Positions 1 through 11,900 of a DNA stretch of 64,000 nucleotides are shown one piece after another. Within the stretch, counting starts at the first letter, position 1; each line of letters begins with the position of its first letter. The notes under the pieces are model-generated. The model did no database searches and was not told the origin of the DNA. It was given only the letters and a program-made list of their open reading frames with translations. The translations under genes were made by a program, and so were the position numbers. Source of the stretch: Aspidapion aeneum (lineage: Eukaryota; Arthropoda; Insecta; Coleoptera; Brentidae); NCBI GenBank assembly GCA_963576565.1, contig OY755047.1:25427171-25491170 (forward strand). Reading direction: 5' to 3'.

Positions 1-780
1 TCCGAGACCCCTGAAATATTTTGAAAAACAGCAGTTTAGAGTAAAATGTTTAATACATAACTTTTAGATAAATTCTTCTACCCAACTGTGACTTTGATTA
101 TGACCTTCAAACATAATTTAGGGGGTATTTTAAGATCACGTCTAGAAGTTCAAAAAACAATTACCATTTTTCATTTTATCAGTTTGTCAAGTATAAAAAT
201 TTATTTTTAACCAATTTAGGCTAAATAGTTGAAGACTCAATCTTAAATTTCCTTGTCTTTAACAACAGTTGTAGAGAGGGCGCCCACATGCTAGAAATCA
301 TTTTCTTGCATTTTATACAATCTGTCTTCATAAATCAATTTCTTTTTTACATTTTCGCAAAAATGGTAAGTCGGCATAAACTGTTTAGGACATAATTCTG
401 GCCAATCTGCCTTCTTCTGTCACAACTTTACAACCAGTGCGTAAAAATTTTATAAGAAAAAGCTTTATCTACAAGAAATCTCCCAGACACAATTCTCTAC
501 AATTCACCTATGTGAATCACAGCTCTCTACGACTTATCGCTTTCGCGTAAAATGCAAAAATATATTTTTGACTACTTTGGCGCCCTCCATCTTCTACAAA
601 TGTGGTTTTAGAGTTTAGAGACCTAGAAAGAGAAAGTGGAGAGATTTGTGCCCCTGACATTTTTTGTAAAAAAATTTTCCTGCGAAATAACGTTTCCTGA
701 AAAAATCATGTAAAAAAACTTTTTGAACTTTCCAAAACCAGTTCGATCTTTAATTTTTTAACAATTATCCTTATACTCTA
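1..780. other. No gene seen; AT-rich sequence
   Basis: I see no coding exon, RNA gene or bounded mobile element here. The stretch is AT-rich with scattered stop codons in all frames. It leads into the foldback element that begins near 783. Confidence 0.5.
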
Positions 781-782
781 CT

Positions 783-2420
783 CGCAGAGCGCAGAGGCCT
801 TCATGGACTTTTCGTGTTAATGCGTAGTTGACTCCTGAACCTTTCGGGACACAATTCCACTTAGTAGACATCTGTCAAACTCATGCCAAATATAATATGG
901 TAGGTATTTGAAACATGAAGAACGGAAGAATCTTGGAAAAAAATTATAGTGCACGTTTATAAAAACTATTAATCACTTGCATTTTTAATGTTTCTGCGTC
1001 CCAAAAAAAATATATTTCTCAACATTATGTTTTTTTAGTGTTTTGCGTTTTATAGAGAAACTGCTGATTTTACAAAAAAAAAATCACAAAATCCAAAAAA
1101 GATGTTTATTGAAAAATTTTCGAGTTGTGCTCAAAAAACTACGAAATTGGCCTAGAGCACCCCTAGACACCAAAATTTAACTTTTTCATGAAAGTTTCGA
1201 AAGTGGAAAAATACTTCAAAAACAAAATTCTAAATAACGCGATCTTAGTTTTTATTTTTTGTAGTCTATATTCTGTCAAATATAACGGTTTACATATGGC
1301 TGATTCACGATTTTCCACCAATGTCTTCCCGACTATTTTTGATACCTTAGGGCAACCTCTAGAAACCTAAAAGGCACATCGGTGGAAATATAATTTAAAG
1401 CCCTGCAAAACTACTTTACCATTTTTCTCTTAAAATTACCGCTTTCGTCAAAAATCTACAAGATCGGTTCTCAAATGACAAAGTTATGAATTTTCCAAAA
1501 CTATTATTTTTTTATTTTTGAGGCGCCTTCTTGTATTTGGAAGGAGTTTGACAGATGTCCAATAAGTAAAATTATATTCCAAAAAGCAAGGGTTTTCAGC
1601 CTCTGGCGTCAAATTTGTATTTACACGCAAAAATAACAGAGATCACCAAGCGACTAGATAGTATTATATGATATAATGAAGTTTTTAGGTTTTTGGCAAA
1701 AGCTGTAATTTTAAGCGAAAAATTTTAAGGGAAAACATTGGTGCAAAATCGTAGGTCGGACATATTTAAACCGTCATATTTGACAGAACATAGGCTACAA
1801 AAAAAATAAAAACTAAGCTTACGTTATTTACAATGACAGAACCTATTAATTTCTAAAGCATTTTTTCCATTTTTGAAACTTTCATGAAAAAGTAAAATTT
1901 TGGTATCTAGGGGTACCCTCAGGCCAATTTCGTAGTAACTCGAAAACGATTTAACTTATGGTAAAAACGACACCCAATGTGGATACAAATTGTCAATACA
2001 CATCTTTTCTGTATCTTGTGATTTTTTTGTAAAATCAGCAGTTTCTATATAAAACGCAAAAAACACGAAAAAAAAAACATGATGTTGATGAATATATCTT
2101 TTTTTGAGACACAAACACCTTAAAAATGCTTGTGATTAATATTTTTTATAAAAGTGCACTATAATCCAAATAAAATAAAATTAGTTTAAAAAAAATCGGT
2201 TAAGAAATAAAAAAACCGTGAATTTTCCAAAATTCTTGTTTTTCATGTTTGAGCCGCCATATTGTATTTGGCATGAGTTTGACAGATGTCCAATAAGTGG
2301 AGTTGTGTTTCAAAGGTAAGAGTTTTCAACCCCTGGAATTATTTTTGCTTTAACATGAAAAATGCATGAAGGCCTCTAAGCGAATAGATTACTATTTTTT
2401 TTTCAATTTAATTTGCCAGA
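783..2420. repeat. Long foldback (inverted-repeat) element, about 1.6 kb
   Basis: The left half is repeated in inverted orientation in the right half. 783-905 pairs with about 2265-2400 (shared GAGGCCTTCAT ends, and GACATCTGTCAAACTCATGC against GCATGAGTTTGACAGATGTC). 920-1100 pairs with about 1975-2165, and 1141-1300 pairs with about 1770-1945. Extra copies of the terminal motif lie near 1540-1650, so the element looks nested. No coding capacity is visible. It lies just past the 3' end of the RhoGAP gene. Ends are approximate and no target duplication was found. Confidence 0.7.
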
Positions 2421-2476
2421 TTTACTGTACTATACTATGACGCAAATTGGAAATTGGATCTTTTAATGTAATAATT

Positions 2477-2482
2477 TTTAAT
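2477..2482 (-). terminator. Candidate poly(A) signal ATTAAA for the RhoGAP gene
   Basis: ATTAAA on the minus strand lies about 110 bp past the RhoGAP stop codon, with a second copy at 2462-2467. It is a common variant signal, but in AT-rich DNA it may occur by chance. Confidence 0.35.
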
Positions 2483-2591
2483 CTGTCATTCTTGTCACCT
2501 TTCGACTTTTAATACATACCCTCGCCGTCAGTGCGATGCTTTTAGATAAAATAATAAAGATTAACAGTAAATATGAACAGTACAAAAAGGT

Positions 2592-2972
2592 TCAAAACGA
2601 CGTCTCAAAAACGACAGCGTTACCGTCTTCGTCAAACTGCCTCGGTTTAAGCACCAACTCTTTTTCTAAACTACTACTGTCATCATTTTCTAACCTACTA
2701 TCGTCCTTGTCACTCTGCGGTTCGTTACCGTCCAAAATGTATAACATAGAATCACTAAACTTTTCATTACTGCTGACATCACGTAAGCTGTGGTACTCTA
2801 TCGAGTTAAGCTGACTCTGACTTGAATTGAAGTCGTCAGTTCGACTTGAAAACGACGAATCCATCGATATGTCGTCTTTTGACAGTGTGAAAATGTCACG
2901 ACTGTGTAGGTAGTCTTTAAAAGTGGTGGTGAGGCTGCCATGCGGGGTATCGGATTGGTTTAGTTTTGGGAC
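2592..2972 (-). CDS. ARHGAP19: RhoGAP exon 11 (last coding exon, with stop)
   Basis: The acceptor CATTTTAG precedes GTC CCA AAA, and the exon stays open for 126 codons to a TGA. It encodes residues 607-732, very rich in Ser, Asp and Glu (DSSFSSRTDDFNSSQSQ, then acidic runs). It has no recognisable domain. The assignment rests on phase 0 following exon 10 and on the clean acceptor; the 5.8-kb intron before it is filled with mobile elements. Confidence 0.75.
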   Translation of the reverse strand, partial: VPKLNQSDTPHGSLTTTFKDYLHSRDIFTLSKDDISMDSSFSSRTDDFNSSQSQLNSIEYHSLRDVSSNEKFSDSMLYILDGNEPQSDKDDSRLENDDSSSLEKELVLKPRQFDEDGNAVVFETSF

Positions 2973-5900
2973 CTAAAATGTAAGAGATATTTCAATAGTA
3001 AAATTAATAATTCGAGGCTTCGCTATTAAGTTTTGCATATACAGCTGGGATAAAACAGTAGATAACTTTTAAAGACATTGTTTCTATAACCCAACTAACA
3101 TTTATAGTAGCGGCTACATGTTCTAAAGGCTTTGCTACTTTCTTATAGTAGAAAAGTGGTGATCCCAACCAAAATTTGTTACTTTTTCCATTCGTCCATG
3201 CTTAATCTCCATCCTTAATCTTTTACGCTACTTGTTGCTGTTCTATTCTTGTACTGTCTTTACGGTCGTTCGTGGTTTGTGCTGTGGCACCACCCTATCG
3301 CCATCGCAACCCTCTTGTGCGGACTAAACCGAATTCGTTTATCTATGCCTCTTGTGCTGACGTGTCGTGTCGCACTGTGATTCATTTTATGTGTTGAGCT
3401 TGGGTCAATAATTCTTTTTGGTTTTCTTCAAATTTGTGCTGTTGTTAAAGCTTGGTTTGAAGTGAAAACTTAAATTTTTGCTGTGTTTTGTGCCAGGCTT
3501 TATTGCAATAGGTCCCTACTATCTAATTTATGCACGGCCCCTAAAATAACCTCTGGGATATGCTAGGCTTCATCTAGGAACTTTTGCGCTGTTTGCGGCT
3601 AATAAAAAAACAAGTTAGATATATCGTGGTTACATGCGGATTTCTAAGCGATCTAACAACTCTCAGAGATTGTTTTTTTACTTATAGGGCTTATAATAAT
3701 AAGAATTACTGAATATTGACAATGCCAAAATATCTAAAAACAATAAAAAATACTACATACGAATTGTGAGAGCAATGTGTAAATAAAAAAAGTAACAATA
3801 AGTTGATTTCATTGATGTGACTACGTTCTTTTAGTTCCTTGACCAACACTTCCTAGAAATTCTAGAATAGGGATCATGCTCTCGACTGCAACATACATTT
3901 AAAAAAAAAACACTTTTTATTGGCACTTCATTTATTGTTCTAATGTAATTTAATTTATCTTGTTTTTGTTTTAAAACCTACCACAAATTCACGCTGGTAC
4001 AAAACCTATAAGGTGCTGTTGTTGACAGAAACGGCAAATGAGAAGTGGCGACACCCCAATAACTTGAGGGTAGTAGTTATACTTATCACGTGGTTCCTAT
4101 CACTCTGTAGACGTTTTCTAGTGGCGAAAGCTAGTTAATAATACGTTTCTGCAACGAAGGAGTAGAAATTCGAGTGTGTTATCTAGAACTAAAAAGGAAT
4201 GCCGACATAAAAGTCGTAAGTGACACTTTGCCGTAACTTAGGCTCACTTTCAAGTAACCCTTTCGACTATCAGGGAATATAGTTTGGGACGCCATGTTTT
4301 TATGTAAAAAAGAAAATTTAATATTTTTGTTGTCGTTTTAAGAGCTTATATTAAAGAACTATACTATTTTATAAACAAATTTGTTGAAGCTTACCAAAAA
4401 TGCTCTTCTTAAGCACCATTTGTTGGAGTTAACTGTCGATTATGAAAACATAACCTCCAAAATCACAACACAAAAATTCCATCAGCTACTAGAAAACGGC
4501 TCAATTTTACGGGCGCACCGGTTTTTTGCAATATATATAATGCATGTTATACAAAAAACTTTGCGTCGCACTCGAATTTTGATCCTATCCTTGGATAATA
4601 TAGTACATATTATAACCATAACCAAACAAAAAAACTAAGCGAGTCTGTTTACTGTTGTGTCCACCATATGGTGTAAGAATTCTACCAAAAAGAAACGATT
4701 ATATTATTTGCAACTACATCGCAACTTTTATGCCATTACGGAAAAAAACAGCCTCTACGACGTAGTAGTGTAGTTGTTACTAGTGACTTTAAACACTTGG
4801 CCAAGTAGTTATAACCAGAAATTGGTTCCTTACTTAGGGAATTATAACGTCGCTGTATGGTATACTGAGACGTAGCGGGAGTACGTTGCGGTTACTTTAA
4901 AGAAATTCTTTCTAGTTGGGGTTTCGTCGTTACAACTTTAAATGTTTGTTGGGAAGTATTCTCCATGAAAATTAATGCACTTTTGCATGCGCTGAAACCA
5001 GTTGTCAATGCTGTAACCACTCGTTTGTTGCTAGTGTCAAAATTGTATTAAAGGCGTCGACTGCTTTCTCTGGCGACTGAAATCTTTGACGACGCAGTGC
5101 ATTCTTCTTAAAAATTCAATGGTTTTTTGTGCTTTGTGCGAACTTGCATTGTCTTGGTGGAGAATGATTCGTCGCTCGGGGTTCGTTTTTCAAAGCTCAG
5201 AGATGACTTTCGGCAAACAAATGGTGATATTCCAATCGGCAGTAATAGTCCTTTGATCATCCAGAGGAATTGTTGCTTTTGAGACAAATGTCGCGACCAT
5301 CTTTTTTGATACACTTCGAGAACGAATGACTTTTGTTGGCTTTTCTTCATCTTGGAACGCTCAAACAGACGACTGGCGTTTATTTTCAGGTTCATATAAG
5401 TAAATCCACGATTGATCACCACTTCCAATGCTGTACACGTTTTTCGAGTTTCCTGCCTCAAAGCGGTCTAGAGTTTTCTGACAACAACTGACCCTAGCTT
5501 CTTTTTGTTCTTCTGTTAACAGATGCGGTATCCAACGGGAAAATAAATTTCTTACGCCTAATTCTTCATGCAAATTTGTTTGAATTGAGGTCTTTGAAAT
5601 CCCCAATGAAGCCTCGATCTCACGATATGTCACATTTCAATCCTCCGTGATAAGAGCATGCGCACAGCATCGAGGTTTTCCTGGGTGACAGCCGTTTTTG
5701 GTGCAGCTAGTCTTGGATCGTCGCTGAAGCTAATCCGCCCATGCTTAAATTCTCCATCCCAACGAGAAACTGTCGAATGATGTGTGGAGTTTCATTACCG
5801 GGAACAGAAATCAACTCGGCAAGGCATTCTAGTTAAGATAATTTTCTTTGAAAGTTGTAAAAAATTATAGCCCAAAAATGTTCTCGGTTTAATTCCATTT

Positions 5901-8900
5901 TTCGACTGATTTGTTAACTTAAAAAATTCACTGTAACTATAAAACTATATATATATCGCACCGCCGTTTTGAATTTAGGTTAGGTACAGATTGAGGTTAA
6001 GTTTTAGTAATGACATTCGATCAGTGTCTCCCTCTATGTTCCTATATGCAAAATACAAAGGACATCTCTTGACCGGCAAAAAATTGGAATAGTCCTCTTT
6101 AGAGTAAGAACATGCAATGCAATATGCTAGGAAGAGAGAAGGGAAGAATATGGGTTGCGCATCGAGGGGTTTTAGTAGAGTAGAGGTCCTCGATACATTT
6201 TGACAGTTGTCTGTTATCATAGGTGGGCAACTGTCTTTGACAATTCGTTTTAAACTAAAAAACAATTGGTATCTGCAGGGTGGAATTTATAAATAATTTA
6301 GTGTCAACATTTGAAGTTGTCACATTGTCACTTTTTTGAAAATTCCACACTATATTAGTAAGCAAAAATTGTATTCTAGAAAAAGATCTACTATATTTTT
6401 GACCAAGCTTTATTAGGGTAAAAAAGCATATCTTTATATGCCCGTATCAGTATTTAAAGTTTAAGTTCTGCCGTCCAAAACGAAATGGTTGTAACTACGC
6501 GAAACTGAGATAATCTCATTTCAAATTCTTTAAGAGTCCTCTGATCCAAAGAGTAGAGTTGAAAACGCATCTTAGCATTCAACCGAGTCTAAGCTTTAAA
6601 TGTATGTATTTGCTACAGATAAATTTTTTAATCTTGATAAATGCTGATCTAGCTATTTCTATTCGCGACCTTATCTCTGGTGCTTGGTCCAACGTTTCAG
6701 TTATCCAGGTACCCAGATATTTATACTTTTTCCCCTTTCTATTTCTATATTATCAATTAGAAGATTTCATTGGGCATTTTCCTTTTTTGTTATACTCATA
6801 AATTTTGTTTTCTTAAGGTTCATTTTTAGACCATAGGCATTAAATTTATCGTTCAATCTTTGCATAGGAGTTTGTAATTCTCTAAGATTGTTTTAATAAT
6901 AGTTATAATGTTTACCCTATTATGTTTCAAAAGTGTGTAAACACATAAATAATAAAAGTGTACTAATTGACCTGTCAATTCAAAAATTAAAAACAAACTA
7001 ATACCGTTTTCAATACGTGAATAACCTTTCCCGACCGATTGGTTTGTTTGATTTAAGCGTCGCGTTGCTCCCGCTGAGATTTCTTTGTTTGATTAGGCAA
7101 AATACTTGCTCCCAAATCTCGCGCGGGTCAATCTCGCTTACTCTCAGTCATGAGACGAATCAACGGTTTGGATCAAACCAATAAACATAACCCAACTTTG
7201 TTTATTGTGTTTTGGCGTGCTTTTTCTTTTTTCATACTTGTGTAGTGCCACAAAATAGAAAACCTCGTAGAAAGCCCAAAATAACGGCGTTCGAAGAGGT
7301 TTTATTGCTTCAGGCCAAGTTCTAAAGACAAAACAAAATATTTATAGGATTTCCTGTTGTTGAATCAACAAATACAGGTATTTGCTGCCCACAAACGTTC
7401 TTACAATTCTTAAAATTCCTTGTTTTGCTTGTATAAAAATGTTTAAAAAAATAAAAACAACAATTTTGAGGGATTGTGGTCTACGCCCGTTCGATTAAAG
7501 ATCGCCCTCGGAGCGCCCGATTTAGATCGGCTGTAGCAAAGAGCGATTTCTGAACCGTCGAGAACAGTGTTGATTGCAAACGGTATAAGAGTGCAATAAT
7601 AGACAACGCGCAGAGCGCCAAAAACCTAATAGATGGCGCTGCTTAAAAGCCATGAATAGGATCACTGCATCACGAAGACGTGTTTTCTTGAGGCCAGGCT
7701 TCCAGGATGCAGTGACCCTAGCCATGAATTGTTTTAAGTACTTGACTTGCACGGTGGATAGAATAGACCGGTGTTCGGATCTTATAAATATATGTCGAAT
7801 TTTCACGACACTGGTGGTCCAGCTGATTTTTATAAACAAAAGTTAGATATAATATGAACAACTAATAATTTTTTAGTATATTCTTATAAAATAATATTTT
7901 TGCAACATACCAGTCGTTATTTTTTTTAGCCCGCTTCATTTCTCTTTACACAAAAATTAAAATTCGAAGAAAATAATGTGTTCGTTTCAGCTTCAAAAAT
8001 CACCTGCTGACCTACATCTTTGTTTACTACCCAATAGTCCTCGGTTCACCTTTGTGATACTAAACGATCACATTCAGTTTGAATTGTAGTTTAAGTTTTG
8101 TGTAATAAAAAATAAAGCGGGCTAAAAAAAATAACGACAATACGTCTAGAAAATTACATTTTATAAGGATGTACTAGAAAACAGTAGGAAAATTGCCTTA
8201 GTTTTCAAAAAATTCAAAAAATATTAGTTGTTCCGTTGTTCATATCAGATCTAACTTTTGTTTACGAAAATCAGCTGGACCACCAGTGACGTGGAAAATT
8301 CGACACATATGTATAAGATCCGAACACCGGTATATTCTATCCACCGTGCTTGACTTGTACGTGTCCCATTTTTTTCTGGCTAGTAATCTGTTTTGTTTTC
8401 ATTGTCAAAATTTGAAGTAATTCCTAACCTAAAACATTAAATACGTTAAATATTTTGTGTTTTTGTTGTCAAAACTTGAAGTATTTCCTACAATAAAATA
8501 TTAAAAATGTCTAGAAATGTCCAGGGACATAACACAGATGAACAGAGAACTGTATTATGCGAGAAAGAGAGGGCAATGCGACTCTGCCCACCTCTCGGAA
8601 ACACATCTGCCAAATTTATCCAGGGCCTCTAGTAGAGAGGATTGAAAGGAAGACCTTAAGAAGTATTTGAGCTGCAAAAAATAGAGAACCTTGAGTCCAT
8701 TAAATGAGGCAAGAAACCATTTCACTTACCTTGTTTGAAGGTTCTGTGCCAATGCACCCTTCACTTTTCGACTTTTTATTGAAGTTGAATGGTTTTTTCA
8801 AATTACTATCAATAGGTTCGACATTTTCTTTAACCTCCCGCACGTCTTCAAGGGTTTCTTCTCGGAGGTCGTCCATTAGCGTGTGGGGTTCCATTTTGCC

Positions 8901-11900
8901 TAGGTTGTTTATATTGGAACCCGATACTAGGAGAACCGGTTTTCGACTTCTAGGAGTCATCATGGTTTCCTAAAAGAAGGTGCAGCTCATAATACTGCAA
9001 ATCGGACACCGGGTCAAATGGTCATAAAAGTAATAAAATTTTATGCGAGGGGTTACATTCAGCCCAGATTGTTTATATTGGACTCCGTTACTAGAAGAAC
9101 CGGTTTTCGACTTCTAGAGCTCATCATGGGTGCTGCTCATACAACTCTAAATATCTAATATCAAATCATTAAAAATAATAAAATTTAAAAGTATTCATAC
9201 AATTCCAAAAAGTCATAAAATTTCACGCCGGCCGGCATAAAAGTTGAGGTCGATCTGTCGTCAAATGTCATAAAAAGTAATCAAATTTAAAGTAAAGCAT
9301 AAAATTTCACATTGGTCATAAAATTTTACAGCAGAAGTCTCAAAAATGCATCTAAAAAAATCGCCCAGGGGTGATTATGGTTTTCTGAAAGGAGGTGCAG
9401 CTCATAATATTGGCAAAATCAGGGCGACCGCCGGTCATAAAATCATAAAATGGTCATAAAATTCCATAAGATCATAAAATTTCACGCTGGCCGGTCATAA
9501 AAACTAATAAAATTTAAAGTGAGTCATAAAAATTTATACAATTACATATTGGTCATAAAATTTAAAAGGGGAGCCTCAAAAATACATATGAAAAAATCGC
9601 CCAGGAGTCATCATGGTTTCCTTAAAGGAAGAGCAGGTCATAATATTAAGGCAAAAATAATTTGAAAAAATAATAATTATAAAATTCAGAAAATTTTATG
9701 ACCAATGTAAAATTTTCTGAATTTTATAATTATTAACTTCAAAGCAGAAGTCTCAAAAATGCATCTAAAAACATCGCCCAGGAGTTATCATGGTTTCTTA
9801 AAAGGAGTTGCAGCTTTCGTCAAGTTTTATTAAAAGTAATAAAATTTGAAGTCAGTCATAAAATTCCATAAAGTTAAAAAATTTCGAATTGGTCATAAAA
9901 TTTCAAAGCAGGAGCCTCAAAAATAAATCTGAAAAAATCGCCCAGCTTAATACTGGCATTAAAAATTTAAAACAAGGGCAAAATGCTTGGACAAAAGTAG
10001 GAATACCCACTTATAATTTTTTTTGTAACTTGGTAAGTAATGGTCATAGAAAGTCCTATTTTTTTCCAAAAAAGGATAAAAAAGGTCATAACATGTGAAA
10101 AAAATAGTCACAAAATTATCAAAATACAAGTGAATTTCCCTTGCAACAAGGGCGTATCCATCTAGAAACAGAAAAGGGTCAGGAACAGAAGGGGTTCAGG
10201 TTTCTGAATTAAATGGACTTCTTAAGAGGCGGGGGGGGGGGGGACATCTGCTCGTTTAAGGATTAAAAAGAGTACTGTCGTTTGAGCTAGTCAACTAAAT
10301 AAAATTAATAAAACAAAACAATGCTATAAACACGACGAAATTGTGATCTAAAGCAAGGTTGAGAAAAGCGGTGAGGAGAGAGAGGAGAGAACCGGAAGTA
10401 TAATTTTAACTTTTCCAGTAAATTAAATCAAAACAAAACTTCTAAGTGTTACTGACTAGATTGCAATATAATAAATACATAAAAATATAATATAGAAAGT
10501 TAGTTGGTAGTAAGAGAAATGTAGGCCACCGCCGCTAAATCGTAACTCAGCCAACATTCCTCTCACCAAAACACCAACACCAAAATTCACCCATAAAATC
10601 TAATATTAAGATTTAAACTATAACATCATCCAAAACTAGACATCTCAAGATCTACAAAAACAAACATTCCCTAGGTTACCAACAAACCTGCATCGCTTAT
10701 TGCAATGTCTGCTCAGATCTGGTAACGAGCCTCATCATCCTTGTCCTGGTATACTTCAGGTATAAAAACATATCCTTTTAACCTCGGAATTTTTATTTCC
10801 AAAGTATTTTTTTCATAAACAACTAATACCGGGTGGGCCAAAAGAAACCGGGAGAACCAAATGTCTGCCATTTTAGAATTTAACATGGCGGACAAAAAGA
10901 TATATTTGCCCAAGAGTTTAATTAGTTGCAAAGTGCAGTTTGTTTCATTTTAAATCGATGGTATAGATCGAAAGTTATAAAGAAAAACATTTTGTCGGGT
11001 TATTTTTGGCCCACCCGGTAAATTTAAGGTTTGGTTAGGTTAATATTAAGATCTAAACTAAAACGCAATCAAAAACCAAAATAACCACCAAAAGATTTAA
11101 ACTAAAACCCAATCAAAACACCAAAATAACCACCAAAAACTCCATAGACATCGCACGGTCTACAAAAACCAAAATTTCCCTAGATTTCGGACGAACCTGC
11201 ATCGCTAATGGCATTCTGTGCGCAGATCTCGTTATAGGGCTCATTGAGTTCCTTTCCTGGGATGCTTCAGGGGTAAAAATGTCCCCTTCTCTCGATCTCA
11301 GGGGTAGACAGGCTGGGGTGCTTGTCAAATATTGAACACCCACCTAAGTGTTTAATGAGGTTAAAAAAATAATTATGTAGGGTAGTTGGGTTATAGGTAT
11401 AATTTACAAGAAGTATTTTTTTGACAAATGTGTTTTGGGTTATGTTTGCGATTTCACAAATTTATAAAGGATTTATAAGAGATACGGTTTTGGTCAAACG
11501 AGAAAAAAGTTGCGCTATGCCAAGCCCCTACAGGGGTTTTCAAAATATCAAGCAAAAACTAAAAATTGTGTTTTTTAAAAAATTCAGATATTGTCGCTAT
11601 CTTGCAAACAAATGTTTGGAATTATATCCAACTTTGTTATATCTTATGGCTGGCCTATTGAATTTATAAGAAATTAAGTATAACATGATGATCACAGAAA
11701 AGGTGAATTTATTAAAAAACCTTCCTTCCCTTTAGGAAAACATATCAAATGTAATACAGAGCCTCTACAAAAAAACTAACCTCCAAATCATTTTCAGTCA
11801 GCTCACTTAAACTGGTATCCGATTTGCTTCGCCTCAAATTGCCCGCGCTTCTAAACGACCGCTTTTTAAGAATTTTCGTTGTTTTCGTACAGGTGTCGCC

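Noticed and set aside
2536..2814. 92-codon plus-strand frame rich in Ser and Leu
   Set aside because: Antisense shadow of RhoGAP exon 11.
5975..6265. 96-codon minus-strand frame next to the mariner relic
   Set aside because: No recognised motif, no splice context, and not part of the mariner frame.
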